Shown here: positions 24,236 to 34,464 of the stretch, one piece after another
Numbering within the stretch: position 1 is the first letter of the stretch
Layout of the letters: each line of letters begins with the position of its first letter
Source: Rattus norvegicus
Taxonomy: Eukaryota > Chordata > Mammalia > Rodentia > Muridae
Reading direction: 5' to 3'
NCBI RefSeq assembly: GCF_036323735.1
Contig: NC_086033.1
Location: 4,177,826 to 4,241,825, forward strand
DNA: 64,000 bases
Notes under the pieces: generated by a model
What the model saw: the letters and a program-made list of their open reading frames with translations, nothing else
Databases searched by the model: none
What the model was told of the DNA's origin: nothing
Translations under genes and position numbers: made by a program

Positions 24236-24442
24236 GGCCCCGGGTTCTAGTCCCAGCCACGTCGCTTTTAGAACCGTGACCTCTGGCGACTCCCCTGCTA
24301 TCTCAACCTCAGCCCCATTCGCAGTGTGGAAAAAATGATGGTGTCTTCCCAGCAGAATCCTGTCCTCATTAAATGAGCTAAAAGGCACGTAAAGTGCTGA
24401 GTACAACCCTTGGCACGTAGGAAGACCTCAATAAATCACGCC
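24236..24442 (+). repeat. MIR SINE
   Basis: gggttctagtcccagccacg, the CORE region, tcctcattaaatgagctaaa, ttggcacgtaggaagacctc and aataaat make a near full-length ancient MIR. Confidence 0.8.
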
Positions 24443-26058
24443 GGCTTTATGATGAAGGTGACAAGCGGGGAACTCGATTCCGTCCCCAAACAGGAGCCTG
24501 GCCTGGATCGTGCAGGCTTCGGCTCCCTCTCTCCATCACCCTCCAAGCTTAGGGGGAAAAATGAAAATATTGTCTCTCGTGAGTTTAGGAGCCAAGTTAA
24601 AGAATACTGCAAACGAACAGGGGCCACCTCCTCCCGGGAAAGCTGTTTCTCTAACCCTGAGAACAGGACGCCTTGTCTAACAGGGTTTGCCTGCCTCCCC
24701 CACAGCCCTCCCTTGACCCAGGGATGGCCCCCATCCTGGGTCAGCTCTTTTGTTCTGGGAGACTAATTCAGGCCTCTTCCTCGTGCTGTGGGATCCCAAC
24801 CATGGCCAGCCATGCGTCTCTACCGTGCCTCCACAGTGGGGAAAAAAAAGAGTTGCTGGCCCTCTCCAAGTTCACATTCAGACCTCAGCTTCGTGCCAAG
24901 TGATACCTGGCAGAATCAGGAAGAGACAGGCAGGTACTGGACGTGTCAGAGTCCAAGCAAGGGGGTGTCTGGCTGCAGCGGTGCTCTTGTGTCTCATCCT
25001 GTGGTCATCCCTCCCCCTCCTCACCCTCGTTCTAGGTTTGTCACGGAGCCATGCAGATTCCCAACCAGCCATATTTAGGGATAGTGGGCGGGGGGAAGAA
25101 ACAGAGGCACCGGGGAGCTGTGAATGTCTGCTGCCTCTCTTGCTTTTAGGATACTGCACCTTTCTACCACTGTAGTACTTCCTGGTTATTTCATGGGGTC
25201 AGGGGCTTTTGGAGAGTGAACGCCTTCCATAGTTATCTGTCCTTGATGGATGACTCAGAAGAACTCACGAAAGTCACGGGGAAAGCAGGTGAGCAGTGGC
25301 TCCTGATAAGCCAGGGAGAGGCTGAGGCTGTGAGCCTCGGAGGACACCATCACCAGTGGGGTGAGGGCTGGAAGGCCAGCATTGCTGTCCGCTATGTCCT
25401 GACTTTTCCAAAGGGCTCTTGTGTCAGGGGGTCGTTTAGTCCTTTCTGACCGATTTCCGAATCACAGGTGGTCTCCGAGTCAGTGTGTCTCCAGTGGAGC
25501 AGTGAAGCATTATGGGTAGGGCTGTCCCGTGAATGCTATGGCATTTAGCGCCTTTGGCCCACCACCCACTTCACGCCACTTGATAACCGTGAGAGCAAAC
25601 CTGTGAGAAGACAGATTCTGTTTGTTCACAACCGTATTCCCCGTCTGACATACAGTGCTCCCTGTGACCACCTCCTCCTAACCTTCCAGGAAGTAAACTG
25701 GTCCCGAGTAAGGCCTCCTATCCTGTGTGCACCATATCTATAATCTCCTCACGGGCGTGTTCGCCCCCATCCTAACCGATTCTCTCAGTACGAGAATCCG
25801 CACAGGCAGATCGTTACCCTCAAATGCATCCCTGACGGCTCTTCTTGGCCTTCAGCTCATTGATTAACATGACCTGTCTAGTCTGACACAGAGCGGAACG
25901 GCGTGTGATGTGTGGCCTGACCTTGAAGCACAATGGACTTGGTATCTCCAGCTCTGGACAGATAACTAACACACCCTGGGGTTTACCTTTTACCCTTGTG
26001 TTTGCTTTGTCCTATTCTGACTCTTTTCCCTTTCCTCCCTTGCCAGTGCGTGCGAGCG

Positions 26059-26059
<1 letters not shown>
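24443..26059. other. Unique intronic sequence
   Basis: No exon recognised; moderate GC, several unrelated open frames that overlap on both strands. Confidence 0.5.
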
Positions 26060-26108
<49 letters not shown>

Positions 26109-26261
26109 CTGTGTGTATGTGTGTCTGTGTGTGGCAGGTGGGTATGTATGTGTGTGTGTGTGCGCACGCGCCATGGGTAGGCGGGTGTGTGTGTGTGTAC
26201 ATCTGTGTGTATGTGTGTCTGTGTGTCCATGTGTGTGTGTCTGTGTGTGTCTGTGTGTGGC

Positions 26262-26306
<45 letters not shown>

Positions 26307-26344
26307 CGCCCCCCATGGGTATGTGTGTGTGTGTCTGTGTGTGG

Positions 26345-26380
<36 letters not shown>

Positions 26381-26396
26381 TGTGACAGGTGGGTGT
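26060..26396. repeat. Complex GT-rich tract with (CG) core
   Basis: GT runs broken by CTGTGTGT, repeated gtgtgtggcaggtg blocks (near 26131, 26252 and 26338) and a gcgcgcgcgc core at about 26297-26309. Confidence 0.95.
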
Positions 26397-26397
26397 A

Positions 26398-26668
26398 TGA
26401 ATGAACCTGTATGTAGAAGCCAGAGGTCCACACTGAGTGTCTTCCTCTGTTGTTTGAGGCAGGCTCAGTCAAGGGAGGTTGCTGTTTCGGCTAGATTGGA
26501 ATAAGCCCCCACGGGTCCGCCTGTCTGTCTCCTTGCTCTTCGTCCAGCCCCGTGGATGTAGAGACACACTGCCCTACTCAGCTTTTATGCGGGTGCTGGA
26601 AACATGAACTCAGGTCCTGGACAGCAGTGGGCTCGACGGACCATCTCTCTCTCTTTCACCAGCCCCCT
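26398..26668 (-). repeat. B4/RSINE-like SINE
   Basis: gtagaagccagaggtccaca, tcggctagattggaataagc and tgctggaaacatgaactcag match the minus-strand order of this rodent SINE; name uncertain. Confidence 0.55.
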
Positions 26669-27100
26669 CCGCTTTTCTGATTCGAAGTGTGAAGACTTGA
26701 AGATTGGAAAGATTAATTTTGTATTGATTCCCACCCTGTTTCCCCATTGTGGTGGTGTAGTCATACTTCTTCCTGAGTCTGAATTTTGCATCTTCTGTCC
26801 ACGCAAGTGGTGAGCTCTTGATCTGTCTACCACTGAGTAAATGAAAGAAGCCATTGTAGAGACCTCTGTCTGGATTGATAACGAGAATACTGTTTAGGGA
26901 TGTTTTAGCTGCCTTTGAATGGACCAAGACGTTTCTGTCTTGTCCATAAGAGTGTGTTGAAGGCTCCTGCAGCCGCCTTGCTGACTCTGGGATTGAGTGC
27001 CTTCAACATACATGAAGCTCTGTGGCCCTTCAGTGAAGGAAATGCACTCAACTTGTTCCAAATGTTCAAGTCTCCCCACATGGAGGGTTTCAAGAGTCAG
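26669..27100. other. Unassigned intronic sequence
   Basis: AT-rich, no gene recognised; may include an old retroelement. Confidence 0.35.
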
Positions 27101-27300
27101 ACTTGGTGGTGCACAACTGTAAGTCCAGATCTCAGGAGACCAAAAAGGGACTTTGAGACCATACTGGTTCCTTAGACTTTCAAAACAATATATCTACAGT
27201 TTTACCCTTTTTCTTTCTGAAAACACACAGGCAGCTTCTTGCTTGTTCCTCAGGATTTCAATGAAAAAGATCAGAGGTGGCAAACCAATTTATTTGTATA

Positions 27301-27350
27301 ACACACACACACACACACACACTCACACACACACACACACACACAGACAC
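27301..27350. repeat. (CA)n microsatellite
   Basis: CA run with one CTCA interruption. Confidence 0.95.
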
Positions 27351-27359
27351 GAGTGCGCA

Positions 27360-27512
27360 CGCCTCTGCATTTGGGTATGTGCATATGCATGAAGATGCCC
27401 CTGGAAACCAGAAGCATTGGCTCTCCCTGTAGCTGGTATTACAGTTGTGAGCATCTTGGAGCCTCAAAGAGTAACATAACACACTCTGTTAATCTCTGAG
27501 CTGTCTCTCCAG
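27360..27512 (-). repeat. B3-type SINE
   Basis: tgcccctggaaaccagaagc and tctgagctgtctctccagtt. Confidence 0.6.
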
Positions 27513-27513
27513 T

Positions 27514-27672
27514 TCCTTATTTATTTTTGAGACAAAGCCTCTACACAGGCTGGCCTTAAACTCTTAATCCTCCTGCTTCCACCTTCCAAGTTCTGGGGTT
27601 GCAAGCGTGCCACGGGGGGGCCTCATGTGTGCTGGGTGTGCACTCTACAGTTGAGCCACACCGCCGTGCTTG
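27514..27672 (-). repeat. B4-type SINE
   Basis: tttttgagacaaagcctcta, caggctggccttaaactctt then gctgggtgtgcactctacag (ID-like part). Confidence 0.65.
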
Positions 27673-29020
27673 CATACCCTGTCTCTTTTCAGGTTTAAGA
27701 TTTCTATCCGGTCACAGGTAGGGACCGAAATGCTTCTGCTTTTTCTCCCTCCCATCTGTTTAATGTCAACACCCTTTCCTCATTCTCCTGCTCCAGGCAG
27801 ATTTTTAAAGGCTAAATAGGGGCTGAGGTATGGCTTGGTACCAGAGCCATTTCCTAGCAAGTAGGTTCAGTCTCCCAGAGTTGAAGGGAGAACCTGTCGG
27901 ATGCTCCTAAGGTCCGTAGCACCTGAGATGCTCTTACACACAGAACATGTAAGAGATCCTGCCTCCCGTGTCTCTTAGGCTTGGGAACGGCGGTGGGAGG
28001 TAGGGCAGCAGGCAGCCTGTGGTCTGACGGGGTGTCCGGCAGGCAATGTCATCATGGAAAATTCTTCGCCAAAGTATGCGGATCCATTTACACAGCCTCT
28101 GCTGCTTCTGCAAACTGTGCATTCCTTCGGAGCCATCCATGCGTTCCCTCCTTCCCTCCAAACCTCAGTCATGCTTCGAGTGGCTTCTCCACCTCGCCTT
28201 TGTTTCCACCCTCGCTCTCCCGTCCCCCGCCGTCCTTGGCTTGGATTTTATAGGAAATTTGGCTGGGTCCCTGGTCTCTAGTCTGATGGGTCATCCCGGG
28301 GCTGACCTTGAATGACAGAACTAGAACCCCAGATTTAGAGCCCCTAATGGGCCCGTTGGGTACAGTCTCCGGCGGCTCTTGGTACAGCTCCGACACAGCT
28401 CCAATGGTCGGATGAGTTGACAGGTAGCTGGTGTTTATAGTGAGGCGGGTGGAGGTATGTAGACCCGGGTGTGGTACTTCTGGGAAATTCCTGGAGTAGA
28501 TGTTGCCTGCCTTTGGGCCTCCAACCAGTTGGAACTGTGGAGACCCTGAAGTATACTTGATCTGTCTCTGTCCTGACCATTGCTCAGCCCAGGGCAGAGA
28601 GGAGAAGGAACTCAGGGAATGGGGAGCCTGTCAGGATGAGGGCACACAAGGGACAGAAGGTTTAGATGGTTTACATATCCTGATACGTATCCTTGGCCTC
28701 GAGGATGATCTCCGTGGTCATCCCACAATGAAATGAATGGTTGAAGGCTCCTTCCCAGGCCACGGAGGGCTAAGGTATAGGGGACATCCGAGGAATCTGC
28801 TTTCTCAGCTCTGGGTGATTTGGGAACACGTTGCTGTCAAATTTTCGAACCAGGTTCCTGATTTATCTGTCTGCCTAGCTGTATGAACCTGAGGTTCTCT
28901 TTGTAAAATGTTTCAGCTATAAAAGCAAAGACCCTACTAGCCACCTTGGTGTTGTGGTGGTTAAATGAGGACACTTTGGATGTGTTGTTGCTGCTGGTGG
29001 TGTTAGTTTGGGGCAGGGTT
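27673..29020. other. Unique intronic sequence before exon 2
   Basis: No repeat recognised. 27970-28260 is less repetitive and holds overlapping open frames without a family match. Confidence 0.45.
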
Positions 29021-29023
29021 TTG

Positions 29024-29305
29024 GTTTGGTTTGATTTTTGAGATAACGGCTTCTCTATGTAGCCCTGGATGTCTTAGGACTTGCACGGTAGACCAGTGTG
29101 GCCTGGAACTCAGATTTCCCTGCCCCTCCCTCCCTCCCTAGCGCTGGGATTAAAGACATGGGCCACCACATGGGATCCTTCCTGGTTCCTCTCAAGTGTC
29201 CGCTTTATAGGTTTGTGCCATGTTTATGCACACTGGGAATGGAGCTTAGAGTACGTATACATGCTAGGCAAGGAGGACGCCATCTCCGAGCTACCTCTCT
29301 GTCAC
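29024..29305 (-). repeat. B4-type SINE close to Kcnk5 exon 2
   Basis: B1 part (ttttgagataacggcttctc, gcgctgggattaaagacatg) plus ID-like remnant (catgctaggcaaggagg). It ends about 47 bp before the exon 2 acceptor. Confidence 0.7.
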
Positions 29306-29352
29306 CGACAAATCATCTCATCTCTGACCTTCCCTTTGCTTCTCTGTTTTAG

Positions 29353-29464
29353 GTGGTGTCTGATGCTGCGGATCAGGGCGTGGCCATCACCGGGAACCAG
29401 ACTTTCAACAACTGGAACTGGCCCAATGCGATGATTTTCGCAGCCACAGTCATCACCACCATCG
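29353..29464 (+). CDS. Kcnk5: Kcnk5 exon 2: distal cap and pore helix 1
   Basis: A 112-nt coding exon encoding 37 residues plus the first base of a glycine codon. It follows a pyrimidine-rich tract and AG at 29351-29352, and starts in phase 0 with VVSDAADQG. It ends ATC-G before the donor gtaggt at 29465. It carries the sequon N77-Q-T and the pore-1 helix through TTI. The split codon is the first glycine of the GYG selectivity filter. An intron at this place in pore 1 is a recurrent feature of K2P genes. Confidence 0.96.
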
Positions 29465-30259
29465 GTAGGTCCCTTTATACCTTCAGCACACCCAGATCCA
29501 CATCCTCACCCCTGAACCTTACGGGAATGGCCCCGATGGGCAGAGCCGTACAGGTGAGACAGATGCTTACCGCACAAAGCTCCAGGATGCTCTGGCTACG
29601 TGGCTTAAGTATCTTCACCCTCTCAGGGTTGGCTGGGTTCAGCTAACAGTTCTTATGTGGGCTCTCTGGCTGCCCCACTAGCCTGGAGGCCAGCCTGGCT
29701 TCTCCCACCTACTGCTTGACTCTTGGTGTTGACTGTTGGCTGAGGCTGAATGCTCAGGGCCTCTGCTTGTGGCTCTGCCGCCGGGCACTAAGGAGACGTC
29801 TTCGAAAGTGAGTGATTCAATGTATGAAGACAGGGAGCAGCAGCGGGCTTTCCCAGGCTCTCCTGTCTATCACTTCTGGCCAACGAGCCCCTGGTACTCA
29901 GATTCCTAGACTACTGCTTCCATGTGAGCATCTGGGTAAGGACAGAGGGACTCAGAATGGCTATCGTTGGAGTCTATCCTCCACACGGCTTCTGGGTATC
30001 TACCCAGTGAGGGCAAGCATCTCGGCTTCATTTGCATAGCAGTGCCCAATCAGCAGCGGAGTACCTGTGGGCTTTGTCCTGCCCACAAGGAACTCCCGAT
30101 ACAATGGAAGGGACAAAGCCCCTACTGTAGACATAATTGTATAAATGACTAGGGTCAGAGCATGACCAAGGGATCATACATCGATGTTACTAGAACCGGA
30201 TCAGTTCATCTTAAAGAGTGTGTCCCTCTCAGGCTGGGGTGTGTGTGTGTGTGTGTGTG

Positions 30260-30302
<43 letters not shown>

Positions 30303-30970
30303 GGAGGGGGTGGCTCCATCATCTTTGCTATGACCCTGACCTCCCTCCATCCTCCCTCCCAGGTTATGGTAATGTGGCTCCCAAGACCCCAGCTGGGCGC
30401 CTCTTCTGTGTCTTCTATGGCCTGTTCGGGGTGCCACTGTGCCTGACATGGATCAGTGCCCTGGGCAAGTTCTTCGGGGGACGTGCCAAGAGGCTGGGCC
30501 AGTTTCTTACAAGGAGAGGAGTGAGCCTGGTATGTTCCTAACCCTAGACACAGAGTTGAGGGGCGGGAGGGACCATGACAGAGGAGGGGAGGTGTTGGGA
30601 CAGGTGACACTTGTCCCGCTGGGATCTTGGAGTCTCTTACCCACCGCTGACTTGCTTTCCCACCAACCCTGCTAGAGGAAGGCTCAGATCACATGTACGG
30701 CCATCTTCATCGTGTGGGGCGTCCTGGTCCACCTGGTGATCCCGCCCTTCGTGTTCATGGTGACGGAAGAGTGGAACTACATTGAGGGCCTCTACTATTC
30801 CTTCATCACCATCTCCACCATTGGCTTTGGGGACTTTGTGGCCGGTGAGTCCCTGCCTCCTTCCTCTGACCTCTGCCACATCTCATTCTAGTTTAAGACA
30901 GGCCTTTGGGGGACCTGATAGATGTTAGTCTTTTAGCTCTCTCTTGCTTCACATTCCCATCCTCACGTAG

Positions 30971-31066
<96 letters not shown>

Positions 31067-32068
31067 TGAGCCAGGATGGCTGCCAGACAAGGGAGGCCTT
31101 CTCCTCATTGCCCTGCCCCCTCAGCCCAGCTCTCTTCCTCCTCCTCTGCTTAATCCCCACAGGCAATGAAGAGGTTCTTTGTCCCCTTTGTGTGAAGGCC
31201 TGTGCCTGTCCCAGCCGCCCATGCTCAGTGTCTGGTGCCTGTGGCCTGCACAGCCTCCTGGTTCCTAATCTTGAAACCATTCTGGACCAGCGTCAGCCTG
31301 TGCCCTCCCTTCTGACCTGCACCTCGGCTCCCAGAGGTCACTGCGCCAGCTGCTTTGCCTAGAGGGCAGGTGGAGGTCAGGCCTCTGCCCCCTTCTGTGT
31401 GGAATGCTGTGAGGGGGCAGCTGAGTGGGTGGAGGGAACAGGACACTTGCTTCAGTGAACACTCCTGACCCTAGCTTCATGGGGCCTGCCTGCTGTCTGG
31501 ACATAAATTTAGAGGCATAACCCTATCATTGTTTAGTCTCAGGGGCCCAGAGGCTGCTGAGGGGAAGCCTGTGGTATTAAGAAGTGCAGTGGTAGGTATC
31601 TTTAGGCATACTTCGGTGTTCCAGCGAGATACCAGATCCATCCTCCTATCTTGTCTGTAACAATAGCCACCACACAGAATACTGACTGCACACGGAATCC
31701 CTCCAGCTCCCGGGTGCTGAGGATAGAAACCAGGCCTGTGAGCCTGTGACATCATTGTTGCCGTTCTCAGACTTCACTTGTGATCAGGAGTCCAGGGCAG
31801 TATTGCCTTCGGAGCAGGGCACCTCCTAAGTCAGGGCGTCTGGCGTCTGGCTCCTGGGAAGGTTATAATGAGGGCTGGAGGTTTCCCCCTCCAAGCCCTT
31901 CCCTTCCCTTACTTGCCACCGTGGAAGGCAGGATACAAATGAAGAAGCTACAGAGGATAGTTTTTACAGTTACTTTTGCTTATCTGTTTTATTTATTTGT
32001 ACATTGGGGTTTAGCGTATGTGGAGGTCAGGGGACAGTTTTTAGGAGTTGGTTCTCTCTCCTTTCACC

Positions 32069-32118
<50 letters not shown>

Positions 32119-34464
32119 CCTGGGAGCAAACTCAGGTCCTCAGACCTGGCAGCAAGCCCCTTCAGCCCATTGAGCCATGTCGCCTGACTGACTGTGAAGG
32201 GAATCTTACCTAATTCTAGAAAAGAAAGGGACCTCAGGAGTTGTGAGGCGAGGACGGGAATGACTTCTGGAGCATGTAGTCACAGAGGGGCATACAGAGA
32301 GTGGGGCCACTGAGGACAACCAGAGAGAGGGCTATGCTGAAGACGGCTGACACAGGGAGGCGGGTTCCACCTTGGAGGAGGGTAAAGACAGTTTAGAGTG
32401 GTTCTTGCCAAGTCAGTGCTTCCTGGGTCATCTCGACCCAACCACGGCATCATTCACAGTAAATCTGTTAGTCCCTCCCCGGGCCTGAGGCTGCCAGCAC
32501 CCCCAATGTTAGTCCCTCCCCGGAGCCGAGGCCGTCAGCACCCCCAATGTTGAGTTTTTATTCCGTTTTTAACTGCCTTGATGCACTCACTCTCTGAGAG
32601 GAACAGAAAACGGAGCAGAAATATGCACGCTCGCAAGCTGGTCATTCAATAAACAGTCGCCCCAAAGAGCCCCTTTAACTCCCCTCACCCCTTAAGTAAC
32701 CTTGGTTCTGACTTTGTGCAGTTGGAGAAACTGCGGCTCAAAGGTGGGCTAGAGCCACAGTCCTTTAGGAAGGAGATAGGTGAGGACGTTCTAGGCCTCG
32801 AGTGCGTGCGTGCATGCGTGAGTGCCTGCTTAGATATGTAAAGTCAACGCCAGGTGTCATTGTTTAAAAGCCATCTAACCTTGGGTTTTTTTGTTTTGTT
32901 TGTTTGTTTGTTTGTTTTGAGACAGATTCTTGTTAGCTGGGGGCTCACCTATTAGACGAGGCGATTGGGCAGTAAGCACCCCCTCTTCAACACCCCAGCA
33001 CCGGAATTAAACCTCATTCTATTATGTTGGGTCTTTTATGTGGATTCTTTAGAAAAAAAAAGTGTATGCATGTTTTGCCTGCATGTGTATCTGTGTGCCA
33101 CATGTGTGCCCGGTGTCACAAAGAGGCCAGAAAGAGGGTGTCAGAGCTCTTGGAACTAGAGTTACCGATGCTTGTAAGTAGCCATATGGTGCTGGGAGTC
33201 AAACCGGGGTCCATCTGGGAGAACAACCAGTGCTCTTAGCCGTTAAGGCAACTGCAGCCCTTAGGTGGGTTCTGATGGTGAAACTCAAGTCCTTGTCTTA
33301 CAAGCACTTTTACCTCCTGAGCAGTTGATTTCCCAGGTCCTTCCTTCCCTGAGGCAGGGTTTCTCTGTGTTCACAGCCCTGGCTATCCTAGACTCACTTT
33401 GTAGACCAGGCTGGCCTCAAAAGTCACAGATATCTACCTGCCCCTGTCTCCCGAATGTTGGGATTAAAGGTATATACCACCGTGCCTGGCTCCTAGGCCC
33501 TCTTTTGAACCTGGGCGCTGCATGGTGTTATATCAGACAGCACGGCTTCGGCCATTGCTGACCCTCTGGGCTTCTTGTCTTTACAGGTGTGAACCCCAGT
33601 GCCAACTACCACGCCCTCTACCGCTACTTTGTAGAGCTTTGGATCTACCTGGGGCTGGCTTGGCTGTCCCTCTTTGTCAACTGGAAGGTGAGCATGTTTG
33701 TGGAAGTACACAAAGCCATCAAGAAGAGGAGGAGGCGGCGGAAGGAATCCTTCGAGAGCTCCCCACACTCCCGGAAGGCCCTGCAGATGGCCGGAAGTAC
33801 GGCTTCCAAGGACGTCAACATCTTCAGCTTCCTATCCAAAAAGGAGGAGACCTATAATGACCTCATCAAACAGATTGGGAAGAAGGCAATGAAAACAAGT
33901 GGGGGTGGGGAGAGGGTCCCAGGACCCGGACACGGGCTGGGAGCTCAAGGCGGGGATGGCTTACCCAGCATCCCTGCATCCCTGGCACCTTTGGTGGTCT
34001 ATTCCAAGAATCGAGTGCCCAGTTTGGAAGAGGTATCTCAGACTCTAAGAAACAAAGGACACGTGTCAAGGCCACTTGGTGAGGACGCTGCGGCACAGAC
34101 CCCCAAGGAAGGTTACCCAACCTCCGAAGTGTTTATTAACCAACTGGACCGTATCAGCGAGGAGGGTGAGCCGTGGGAAGCCCTGGACTACCACCCGCTC
34201 ATTTTCCAAAACGCCAACATCACCTTTGAGAACGAAGAAACCGGCCTCTCTGATGAGGAGACCTCTAAGTCTTCCGTGGAGGACAACCTGACCTCAAAGG
34301 AGCAGCCTCAGCCGGGGCCCATGACTGAGGTGCCCTCGAGCAGCACGGGTGAATTCCCTTCATCGGATGAGTCCACCTTCACCAGCACTGAGTCAGAGCT
34401 CTCTGTGCCTTATGAGAAGCTGATGAACGAGTACAACAAGGCAGACAGCCCCAGGGGCACGTGA
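29353..34464 (+). CDS. Kcnk5: Kcnk5, TASK-2 two-pore-domain K+ channel, exons 2-5 (5'-partial)
   Basis: Encodes residues 63 to about 503 of TASK-2 (K2P5.1), a plasma-membrane background K+ channel that works as a dimer and opens at alkaline pH; the family is known from kidney, brainstem and lymphocytes. The coding join is 29353-29464, 30363-30529, 30676-30844 and 33587-34464. The sequence shows pore loop 1 with TIGYG (98-102), M2 (about 110-134), M3 (about 160-183), pore loop 2 with TIGFG (203-207), M4 (about 222-250) and a long cytosolic tail. Visible landmarks are the cap glycosylation site N77 (NQT), T108, the external pH-sensing R224, the internal pH-sensing K245, K257/K258 and S266 after a run of arginines. 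Numbering assumes a 62-residue exon 1 as in human. Exon 1, with the start codon and M1, is missing from the window. There is no frameshift or premature stop. Human KCNK5 is 499 residues, so the rat protein would be slightly longer. Confidence 0.97.
29465..30362 (+). other. Kcnk5: Kcnk5 intron 2 (898 bp)
   Basis: Donor gtaggt, acceptor cccag. It is mostly unique sequence and holds a compound (GT)n(TTG)n microsatellite ending about 60 bp before the acceptor. Retention would add out-of-context residues and reach a stop at about 29646. Confidence 0.93.
30239..30303. repeat. Compound (GT)n(TTG)n microsatellite in intron 2
   Basis: About 12 GT units run directly into about 14 TTG units, ending 59 bp upstream of the exon 3 acceptor. 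Confidence 0.97.
30363..30529 (+). CDS. Kcnk5: Kcnk5 exon 3: selectivity filter 1 and M2
   Basis: A 167-nt exon. The acceptor AG at 30361-30362 follows the tract cctccctccc. The first two bases GT complete the split glycine codon, giving G-Y-G-N-V-A-P-K-T-P. The exon then encodes M2 (GRLFCVFYGLFGVPLCLTW region) and the M2-M3 linker up to RRGVSL. The donor is gtatgt at 30530, in phase 0. T108, altered (T108P) in a reported human kidney-disease variant, lies in KTP. Confidence 0.96.
30530..30675 (+). other. Kcnk5: Kcnk5 intron 3 (146 bp)
   Basis: Short intron with donor gtatgt and acceptor gctag; 146 is not a multiple of three. Read-through adds three codons (V, C, S) and then TAA, so retention would truncate the channel after M2. 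Confidence 0.94.
30676..30844 (+). CDS. Kcnk5: Kcnk5 exon 4: M3 and pore loop 2
   Basis: A 169-nt exon after AG at 30674-30675, starting RKAQITCT. It encodes M3, the EEWNYIEGLYYSF extracellular stretch and pore 2 with S-T-I-G-F-G-D-F. It ends GCC-G before the donor gtgagt at 30845, so the glycine codon of VAG is completed by exon 5. Phenylalanine replaces tyrosine in the second filter (GFG), as usual for K2P channels. The rat has E187 where human TASK-2 has G. Confidence 0.96.
30971..31062. repeat. Compound (CT)n(CA)n microsatellite in intron 4
   Basis: CT run of about 17 units, CACATACA, then about 21 CA units. Confidence 0.97.
31063..31954. other. Unique part of intron 4
   Basis: No exon or clear repeat recognised. 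Confidence 0.5.
31955..32195 (-). repeat. B3 SINE with internal (GT)n
   Basis: tggaggtcaggggacagttt, ggagttggttctctctcctt, GT run 32071-32117, then caaactcaggtcctcagacc and ccattgagccatgtcgcc. Confidence 0.75.
32467..32551. repeat. 41-bp tandem duplication
   Basis: Copies start gttagtccctccccgg at 32467 and 32508 and both end cagcacccccaatgtt; a few internal substitutions separate them. Confidence 0.93.
32886..33015 (-). repeat. (TTTG)n and attached SINE fragment
   Basis: tttgtttgtttgtttgtttt then gagacagattcttgttagct; a rodent SINE head in reverse, family uncertain. Confidence 0.5.
33055..33262 (-). repeat. B3 SINE
   Basis: gcatgttttgcctgcatgtg, ggaactagagttaccgatgc and aaccagtgctcttagccgtt. 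Confidence 0.85.
33335..33500 (-). repeat. B1 SINE
   Basis: gaggcagggtttctctgtgt, gtagaccaggctggcctcaa and gttgggattaaaggtatata. It ends about 85 bp before exon 5. Confidence 0.9.
33587..34464 (+). CDS. Kcnk5: Kcnk5 exon 5: M4 and cytosolic C-terminus, stop codon
   Basis: The coding part of the last exon is 878 nt. The acceptor AG at 33585-33586 follows cttgtctttac. It encodes GVNPSANYHALYR (R224), M4, NWK (K245), the basic stretch KAIKKRRRRRK, then ESFESS with S266, the reported 14-3-3-binding phosphosite. The tail is glycine/proline-rich around residues 300-320 and acidic and serine-rich at the end (FTSTESELSVPYEKLMNEYN). It stops at TGA 34462-34464. The distal tail differs most from human, as expected for the least constrained part of this family. 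Confidence 0.97.

Larger units (their letters stand above)
1..29352 (+). other. Kcnk5: Kcnk5 intron 1 (3' part, at least 29 kb)
   Basis: Exon 2 begins in phase 0 at 29353, and no sequence encoding the conserved N-terminus (M1 helix and start codon) or any CpG island was seen upstream in the window. The whole stretch is therefore read as intron 1. Human KCNK5 also has a very long first intron. An unknown alternative 5' exon inside it cannot be excluded. Confidence 0.8.
30845..33586 (+). other. Kcnk5: Kcnk5 intron 4 (2,742 bp)
   Basis: Donor gtgagt, acceptor ttacag. It contains a (CT)n(CA)n microsatellite, a B3-type SINE interrupted by (GT)n, a 41-bp tandem duplication, a (TTTG)n-associated SINE, another B3 and a B1 that ends about 85 bp before exon 5. 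Confidence 0.93.

Noticed and set aside
29353..29646. Kcnk5 exon 2 frame beyond 29464
   Set aside because: Past the donor gtaggt the reading frame loses the GYG filter; the true join is at 30363.
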